From contig NC_014228.1 in NCBI RefSeq assembly GCF_000252955.1, positions 1,316,005-1,380,004 on the forward strand: a stretch of 64,000 nt of DNA, read 5' to 3'. Shown here one piece after another: positions 58,890 through 64,000 of the stretch. Under the pieces are notes generated by a model, which was given only the letters and a program-made list of their open reading frames with translations, did not search any database and was not told where the DNA came from. Within the stretch, counting starts at the first letter, position 1; each line of letters begins with the position of its first letter. Source of the stretch: Xenorhabdus nematophila ATCC 19061 (GTDB lineage: Bacteria > Pseudomonadota > Gammaproteobacteria > Enterobacterales > Enterobacteriaceae). A program made the translations under genes and the position numbers.

Positions 58890-60917
58890 TTATTTTACCT
58901 GCATTCCGGGTTGGGCACCGCTATCCGGGCTTAACAGGAAAATCTCTTTTCCACCGGGACCGGCCGCCATGACCATACCTTCTGAAATACCAAAGCGCAT
59001 TTTGCGTGGTGCAAGGTTGGCAACCATCACTGTCAGGCGGTTTTCTAATGCTTTTGGATCAGGGTAAGCTGCACGGATACCGGAGAAGACTTGGCGGATT
59101 TCACCACCGATATCAAGTGACAGTTTCAGCAATTTGTCCGAACCGTCGACAAAATCTGCCTGTTTGATCAATGCGATCCGCAGGTCAACCTTGGCAAAAT
59201 CATCAAATGTGATCGTGTCCTGAATTGGATCATCTGCCAGCGGGCCTGTTACCGTTTTTGTCGGTTCGATGCTCTCTTTTGAATCAGCAACCATCGCTTC
59301 AATTTTAGCCATTTCAATGCGGTTAAACAGAGCTTTGAAGGGTAAAACGTCATGGTTCAGCAGAGGTTGTTGGATGCCATCCCAAGTCAGTTCTGTATTC
59401 AAAAAGGCTTCTGCACGTACGCTCAAGCCCGGAAGAACCGGTTTCAGGTATGTCATCAGCACACGGAACAGGTTAATGCCCATTGAGCAGATCGCCTGAA
59501 GATCGGCATCACGGCCTTCTTGTTTCGCAACAACCCACGGAGCTTGTTCATCAACGTAGCGGTTAGCAAGGTCAGCCAGTGCCATCATTTCACGGATTGC
59601 CTTACTAAATTCGCGGTTGGTAAAGTCTTCCTCAATAACGTGTGCGGCGTCAACAAATTTCTGGTACAGGGCTGGATCAGCAAGTTGAGCAGACAGTTTG
59701 CCGCCAAAACGCTTATTGATAAAACCCGCATTACGTGAAGCGAGGTTAACCACTTTGTTGACGATATCGCTGTTTACGCGTTGCACAAAATCTTCCAGAT
59801 TCAGATCGATATCATCAATACGGGAAGACAGTTTAGCTGCGTAGTAATAACGCAGGCAGTCTGCATCAAGGTGCTTCAAATAAGTCTCGGCCTTAATGAA
59901 GGTTCCACGGGATTTAGACATCTTGGTGCCGTTTACGGTGATATAACCGTGAACAAACAGGTTGGTCGGCTTGCGGTAGTTGCTGCCTTCCAACATGGCT
60001 GGCCAGAACAGACTGTGGAAATAAACAATGTCTTTACCGATGAAGTGATAGAGATCTGTCTTGGAATCTTTCTCCCAGAACTCATCAAAATTCAGGTCAC
60101 TGCGCTTATCACACAGGTTCTTGAATGCTCCCATATAACCAATGGGTGCATCCAGCCAGACATAGAAATATTTGCCTGGTTGATCAGGAACTTCAAAACC
60201 GAAATAAGGCGCATCACGGGTGATATCCCATTGTTGCAGGCCCGCGTCGAACCATTCCTGCATTTTGTTCGCCACTTGCTCTTGCAATGTGCCTGAACGG
60301 GTCCATTTTTGCAGCATATCGCTGAATACAGGCAGATCGAAGAAGAAATGCTCAGTATCGCGCATTTCTGGTGTTGCCCCGGAGACAACGGAGCGGGGGT
60401 TGATCAATTCTGTTGGAGAATAAGTTGTTCCGCAGACTTCACAGTTATCGCCATATTGGTCTTCCGCCTTACATTTCGGGCAGGTGCCTTTGACGAATCG
60501 GTCTGGCAGGAACATGCCTTTTTCTGGATCAAACAGTTGAGAAATCGTCCGGTTCTTGATGTAACCGTTCTTTTTCAGTTCCAGGTAAATATGGGAGGCG
60601 AGTGCTTTGTTCTCTTCGCTGTGCGTAGAGTGGTAGTTATCATAACTGATAGCAAAACCAGCAAAATCCTGCTGATGCTCCAGGCTCACCTTGGCAATCA
60701 TCTCTTCTGGTGAGAGCCCACTTTGCTGAGCTTTCAGCATGATTGGTGTACCGTGGGCATCGTCAGCGCAGACAAAGTGAACCTCTTTGCCGCGCATTCG
60801 ATGATAACGAACCCAAATATCAGCCTGAATATGTTCTAGAATATGACCGAGATGAATGGGACCGTTAGCATAGGGTAACGCACAGGTCACCAATAATTTG
60901 TTCGCGACTTGAGACAT
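58890..60917 (-). CDS. metG: Methionyl-tRNA synthetase
   Basis: MetG charges tRNA-Met, including initiator tRNA. The 675 residues match E. coli (677). The class I HIGH-type signature is [11 protein letters not shown] at about residue 15. The zinc knuckle has CPKC and CEVC pairs at about residues 146-162, and KMSKS is in [13 protein letters not shown] near residue 333. The C-terminal tRNA-binding dimerisation domain ([26 protein letters not shown]) is present, ending GMQVK. It is divergent from mrp, as in E. coli. Confidence 0.98.
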   Translation of the reverse strand: MSQVANKLLVTCALPYANGPIHLGHILEHIQADIWVRYHRMRGKEVHFVCADDAHGTPIMLKAQQSGLSPEEMIAKVSLEHQQDFAGFAISYDNYHSTHSEENKALASHIYLELKKNGYIKNRTISQLFDPEKGMFLPDRFVKGTCPKCKAEDQYGDNCEVCGTTYSPTELINPRSVVSGATPEMRDTEHFFFDLPVFSDMLQKWTRSGTLQEQVANKMQEWFDAGLQQWDITRDAPYFGFEVPDQPGKYFYVWLDAPIGYMGAFKNLCDKRSDLNFDEFWEKDSKTDLYHFIGKDIVYFHSLFWPAMLEGSNYRKPTNLFVHGYITVNGTKMSKSRGTFIKAETYLKHLDADCLRYYYAAKLSSRIDDIDLNLEDFVQRVNSDIVNKVVNLASRNAGFINKRFGGKLSAQLADPALYQKFVDAAHVIEEDFTNREFSKAIREMMALADLANRYVDEQAPWVVAKQEGRDADLQAICSMGINLFRVLMTYLKPVLPGLSVRAEAFLNTELTWDGIQQPLLNHDVLPFKALFNRIEMAKIEAMVADSKESIEPTKTVTGPLADDPIQDTITFDDFAKVDLRIALIKQADFVDGSDKLLKLSLDIGGEIRQVFSGIRAAYPDPKALENRLTVMVANLAPRKMRFGISEGMVMAAGPGGKEIFLLSPDSGAQPGMQVK

Positions 60918-61099
60918 AGTTAGGATCTTACTTCCATAAAATGAAAAGGGATTTTGATGTTACCTGATCAGAAGCGTTGTCGCTAGGGTAACACAAGATC
61001 TTCGTGGCTTTTACTTGTTGCCTTATCCGAACTCGTTTGCTTCTGTTATGATGACCAAACAGTTTTAGGTTGAAAAAAGATAAATCAAAAGGAGCCGGG

Positions 61100-62212
61100 A
61101 TGAACTCACAATCCCCCGAGCAGACCAATCCTGACCTGCTGAAAGAACACGTTGCGAAAATATTGGCAACATTCAAACATCCAACATTAGAGCGGGATTT
61201 GATGGCTCTGAAAGCGTTGCATCATTGCACTATATTGGATGGAGTACTGCATCTTGAATTTATCATGCCGTTTGTCTGGAAACGTGCCTTTGAAGTATTG
61301 AAAGAAGAAACAACCCAAGCTTTACAAGCCGCTACGGGAGCAAAATCGGTTGAATGGCGGCTGAACCACGATATCAGTACATTGCGTCGTGCTAATAACC
61401 TGCCGGGTGTTAATGGTGTTCGTAATATCGTCGCGGTAAGTTCAGGAAAAGGCGGTGTCGGTAAATCCAGTACAGCTGTTAATGTAGCTCTGGCGCTGGC
61501 ACAGGAAGGGGCAAAAGTGGGGATTCTGGATGCAGATATCTATGGTCCATCCATTCCCAATATGCTCGGTACAACTAAAGAGCGCCCGACTTCCCCGGAT
61601 GGTCAGCACATGGCTCCCATTATGGTGCACGGCATAGCGACCAACTCCATTGGCTACCTTGTTACCGATGATAACGCTATGGTCTGGCGTGGCCCGATGG
61701 CGAGTAAAGCCTTAATGCAGATGTTGCAAGATACATTGTGGCCGGATTTAGATTATCTGGTGATAGATATGCCGCCGGGAACCGGTGATATTCAGTTAAC
61801 GTTATCCCAGAACATTCCGGTGACAGGGGCATTGGTTGTCACAACTCCGCAGGATATTGCCTTGATCGATGCGATGAAAGGCATCGTTATGTTCCAGAAA
61901 GTCAATGTGCCCGTGTTGGGCATTATTGAGAATATGAGTACGCATATTTGCAGTCACTGTGGTCACCATGAGCCGATTTTCGGTACGGGCGGGGCCGAAA
62001 AACTGGCAGAAAAATACAGTTGCCGGTTATTAGGGCAGATCCCGCTACATATCTCATTGCGTGAAGATCTTGATCGTGGTGAACCGACAGTAAGTCGTCA
62101 GCCTGACAGTGAGTTTGCGGATATCTACCGTGAAATTGCGGCCAATATTGCGGCTCAGATGTATTGGAAAGGCGAAACGATCCCGACGGAAATTTCCTTC
62201 CGCGCAGTTTGA
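61100..62212 (+). CDS. mrp: Iron-sulfur cluster carrier protein ApbC/Mrp
   Basis: Mrp/ApbC is a P-loop ATPase that carries Fe-S clusters. The P-loop is VSSGKGGVGKSSTAVN at about residue 107, with GILDADIYGPSIP and VIDMPPGTGDIQLTLSQNIP. The cluster CxxC is CSHCGHHEPIFG at about residue 287. The N-terminal MIP18-like domain is about 80 residues. The ATG at 61100 has AGGAG upstream and gives 370 residues, as in E. coli (369); an upstream start at 61070 would add a Lys-rich tail. It is divergent from metG. Confidence 0.95.
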   Translation: MNSQSPEQTNPDLLKEHVAKILATFKHPTLERDLMALKALHHCTILDGVLHLEFIMPFVWKRAFEVLKEETTQALQAATGAKSVEWRLNHDISTLRRANNLPGVNGVRNIVAVSSGKGGVGKSSTAVNVALALAQEGAKVGILDADIYGPSIPNMLGTTKERPTSPDGQHMAPIMVHGIATNSIGYLVTDDNAMVWRGPMASKALMQMLQDTLWPDLDYLVIDMPPGTGDIQLTLSQNIPVTGALVVTTPQDIALIDAMKGIVMFQKVNVPVLGIIENMSTHICSHCGHHEPIFGTGGAEKLAEKYSCRLLGQIPLHISLREDLDRGEPTVSRQPDSEFADIYREIAANIAAQMYWKGETIPTEISFRAV

Positions 62213-62253
62213 TTTAAAAAGTCCTGTTCACATTGGACGGAAGTAAAATGAAC

Positions 62254-62278
62254 AGCTCCTGGTTTGATACCGGGAGCT
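62254..62278 (+). terminator. Hairpin after mrp
   Basis: AGCTCCTGGT (62254-62263) pairs with ACCGGGAGCT (62269-62278), with one G-U wobble, 42 bases past the mrp stop. The following bases are not strongly T-rich, so termination may be partial. Confidence 0.6.
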
Positions 62279-62906
62279 TCAATTCCACTGCAATTTAATA
62301 AATATCCTTATTCGAATGACTTGGTACTGCGAGGTTAACATCATATGAATATGAAAAAGGTTTTCTTATTGCTTATTAAAATAAATTAAATGTAAGGAAG
62401 TCTATAATAAGATTGTGTCCGGTATTTTATATGCATGTCCCTTTTCTTCGTTTATATTGGCTGTCCAATATTAAAATTCAATTTATTAACTGTTATTTTC
62501 ATCATCAGAAAAATAATAAATAACAGTTAATTTTATTTCTTTTGGCATGTTACCTCCTTCATTTTCTGACAGAAAAGGGACAATCGAAAAACGACAGGCC
62601 ATTCCAAATCAGTGGAGATACACGACAAAGTGATGGTGGGTCTGCATCAAGTGGATCAGATTATTTCTGGAGCTGTAGTTAAGGCTTTTTGAAGCAGGAA
62701 ATCTGGGACAATGTGATTTTAAAATGATTTTTTCATTTTTGAGTTTGAAATTGCGGGATTTTTATGCAAAACGTATCTAAAAAAGTGAGACTTACCTTGT
62801 TTACTCTGGAATAGAAGTCATTAACTCCCTATAATCCGCCAAACATGGTGTATCAAGCGCTGTGTTTCCCACTTTATTTTTCTTTTTTAACCAGGTTATT
62901 TCTATT
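62279..62906. other. Intergenic region between mrp and udk
   Basis: About 630 bases contain no convincing gene. An AT-rich perfect inverted repeat, TTAACTGTTATTT (62486-62498) and AAATAACAGTTAA (62518-62530), is followed by a T-rich stretch and could be a terminator of an unidentified RNA. The udk promoter presumably lies near 62760-62860. Confidence 0.5.
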
Positions 62907-63548
62907 ATGGCTGATGAAGCACATAAGTGTACAATTGTAGGTATTTCAGGTGCCTCTGCCTCAGGCAAAAGCCTTATTGCCAACACTCTTTATAGAGAAT
63001 TACGCGCTCAGGTAGGTGATCACAATATCGGCGTCATCACGGAAGATTGCTATTACAAAGATCAAACCAACACTCCGATGGAAGAACGCTATAAAGTTAA
63101 TTACGATCACCCAAGTTCAATGGATCACAATTTGTTATTTGAACATCTTCAGGCATTGAAAGCCGGAAAATCCATTGAATTACCGCAATACGACTACGTT
63201 GAACACACCCGCAAATCCGAATCTATCCATTTTGAGCCAAAAAGAGTCATTATCCTTGAAGGTATTCTACTATTAACGGATAAGCGTTTGCGCCAAGAGC
63301 TGGATTTCTCCATTTTTGTTGATACACCGCTGGATATCTGCCTGATGCGCCGCATTAAGCGCGATGTGAATGAACGGGGACGTTCTCTGGATTCTGTCAT
63401 AGAACAATATAAGAAAACCGTGCGACCCATGTTCCTGCAATTTATCGAGCCATCAAAGCAATATGCCGATATTATTGTTCCTCGTGGCGGGAAAAACCGT
63501 GTGGCTATTGACATCTTAAAAGCTAAGATTGGTCAATTTTACGAATAA
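62907..63548 (+). CDS. udk: Uridine/cytidine kinase
   Basis: Udk phosphorylates uridine and cytidine to UMP and CMP in pyrimidine salvage. The Walker A is [11 protein letters not shown] at about residue 14, followed by [31 protein letters not shown] and [13 protein letters not shown] (lid). It has 213 residues, equal to E. coli, when started at 62907; an in-frame extension to 62862 adds a hydrophobic tail not found in homologues. It lies 46 bases before dcd. Confidence 0.97.
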   Translation: MADEAHKCTIVGISGASASGKSLIANTLYRELRAQVGDHNIGVITEDCYYKDQTNTPMEERYKVNYDHPSSMDHNLLFEHLQALKAGKSIELPQYDYVEHTRKSESIHFEPKRVIILEGILLLTDKRLRQELDFSIFVDTPLDICLMRRIKRDVNERGRSLDSVIEQYKKTVRPMFLQFIEPSKQYADIIVPRGGKNRVAIDILKAKIGQFYE

Positions 63549-63594
63549 AATGCTGGTTAGCATTCATAAACATCATCGTATTTGAGAGGAAATA

Positions 63595-64000
63595 ATGCGA
63601 CTCTGCGACCGTGACATTATTAAATGGCTGGATGAAGGTAAACTGGTGATTACTCCACGTCCCCCTGTGGAACGTATTAATGGGGCAACTGCTGATGTAT
63701 GCCTCGGGAATCAGTTTCGCGTTTTTCGTGGTCATACAGCAGCTTATATCGACCTGAGTGGCCCTAAGGCTGAAGTCAACGCAGCACTTGATCGTGTCAT
63801 GAGTGATGAAATCACCTTGCCTGATGGGGAAGCATTCTTCCTTCATCCTGGTGAATTGGCTTTGGCGGTGACACTGGAATCTGTCACCTTGCCTGATAAC
63901 TTAGTGGGTTGGTTGGATGGGCGTTCGTCTCTGGCACGCCTGGGCCTGATGGTTCATGTTACTGCGCACCGTATTGATCCCGGTTGGCAGGGGCAAATAG
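63595..64000 (+). CDS. dcd: dCTP deaminase, 5' part (3' end outside window)
   Basis: Dcd deaminates dCTP to dUTP, the main source of dUMP for thymidylate in enteric bacteria. The ATG at 63595, with GAGAGGA upstream, opens a frame to the right window edge: [57 protein letters not shown] and [29 protein letters not shown]. About 135 of the expected 193 residues are visible. The nucleotide-binding RSSLARLG motif is complete. It follows udk, as in E. coli. Confidence 0.95.
   Translation, partial: MRLCDRDIIKWLDEGKLVITPRPPVERINGATADVCLGNQFRVFRGHTAAYIDLSGPKAEVNAALDRVMSDEITLPDGEAFFLHPGELALAVTLESVTLPDNLVGWLDGRSSLARLGLMVHVTAHRIDPGWQGQI

Overview
The window is about 64 kb of chromosome from a moderately AT-rich enterobacterium. 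Most genes encode proteins very close to Escherichia coli core proteins in E. coli-like local order (pgl/bioA-bioBFCD/uvrB/ybhK-moa-ybhL; cecR-ybhGFSR/rhlE; dps-rhtA; folE-yeiB-sanA-cdd-yohKJ-metG/mrp; udk-dcd). The accessory genes (VgrG/DUF2169/PAAR/Rhs cluster, an NRPS-like A-T-R gene, an IS630 copy, an IS982 relic, short dispersed repeats) fit the Morganellaceae, most likely Xenorhabdus or Photorhabdus. That assignment is inference, since no rRNA or marker search was possible.

Layout. 1-2.1 kb: 3' end of pgl, a VOC protein and an unrecognised AT-rich gene with a possible VapA-like barrel. 2.1-7.2 kb: complete biotin cluster, bioA divergent from bioBFCD across a BirA operator that matches consensus with one mismatch. 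7.2-15 kb: uvrB behind paired DnaA boxes and a LexA box; ybhK; a molybdenum-cofactor riboswitch driving moaACDE (no moaB between moaA and moaC); ybhL. 14.6-15.2 kb: an orphan DUF1778 antitoxin that keeps its promoter and operator while its GNAT toxin is reduced to about 17 codons. 15.3-24 kb: the CecR-controlled YbhGFSR exporter, rhlE, dusC. 24-33.4 kb: an IS982 relic fused to a SymE-like gene, then an orphan T6SS effector module read leftward: vgrG, DUF2169 adaptor, PAAR-like DUF4150 protein, Rhs polymorphic toxin with a ParB-like tip, SUKH immunity protein. The rhs gene carries two compensating single-base indels. 33.4-34.5 kb: AT-rich and gene-free, with a consensus CRP site. 34.5-38.4 kb: yeaQ-like gene, sseA, a 51-residue membrane ORF, dinG. 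38.4-42.3 kb: an adenylation-thiolation-reductase gene broken by an IS630 insertion and by a separate homopolymer frameshift. 42.6 kb: a 143-bp MITE with an 11-bp target duplication. 42.9-64 kb: housekeeping genes (short phnA, dps, rhtA, LOG-family gene, GNAT gene, ybiT, moeBA, MFS transporter, folE, yeiB, sanA, maeA, cdd, yohKJ, metG, mrp, udk, 5' part of dcd).

How it fits together. The moa operon and moeA/moeB supply molybdenum-cofactor synthesis, fed from GTP, which folE also uses for pterins. bioA and bioBFCD make biotin under BirA control. cdd, udk and dcd handle pyrimidine salvage and dUTP supply. The accessory islands show active decay: a truncated toxin, a broken NRPS-like gene and a frameshifted rhs, set between intact conserved operons.
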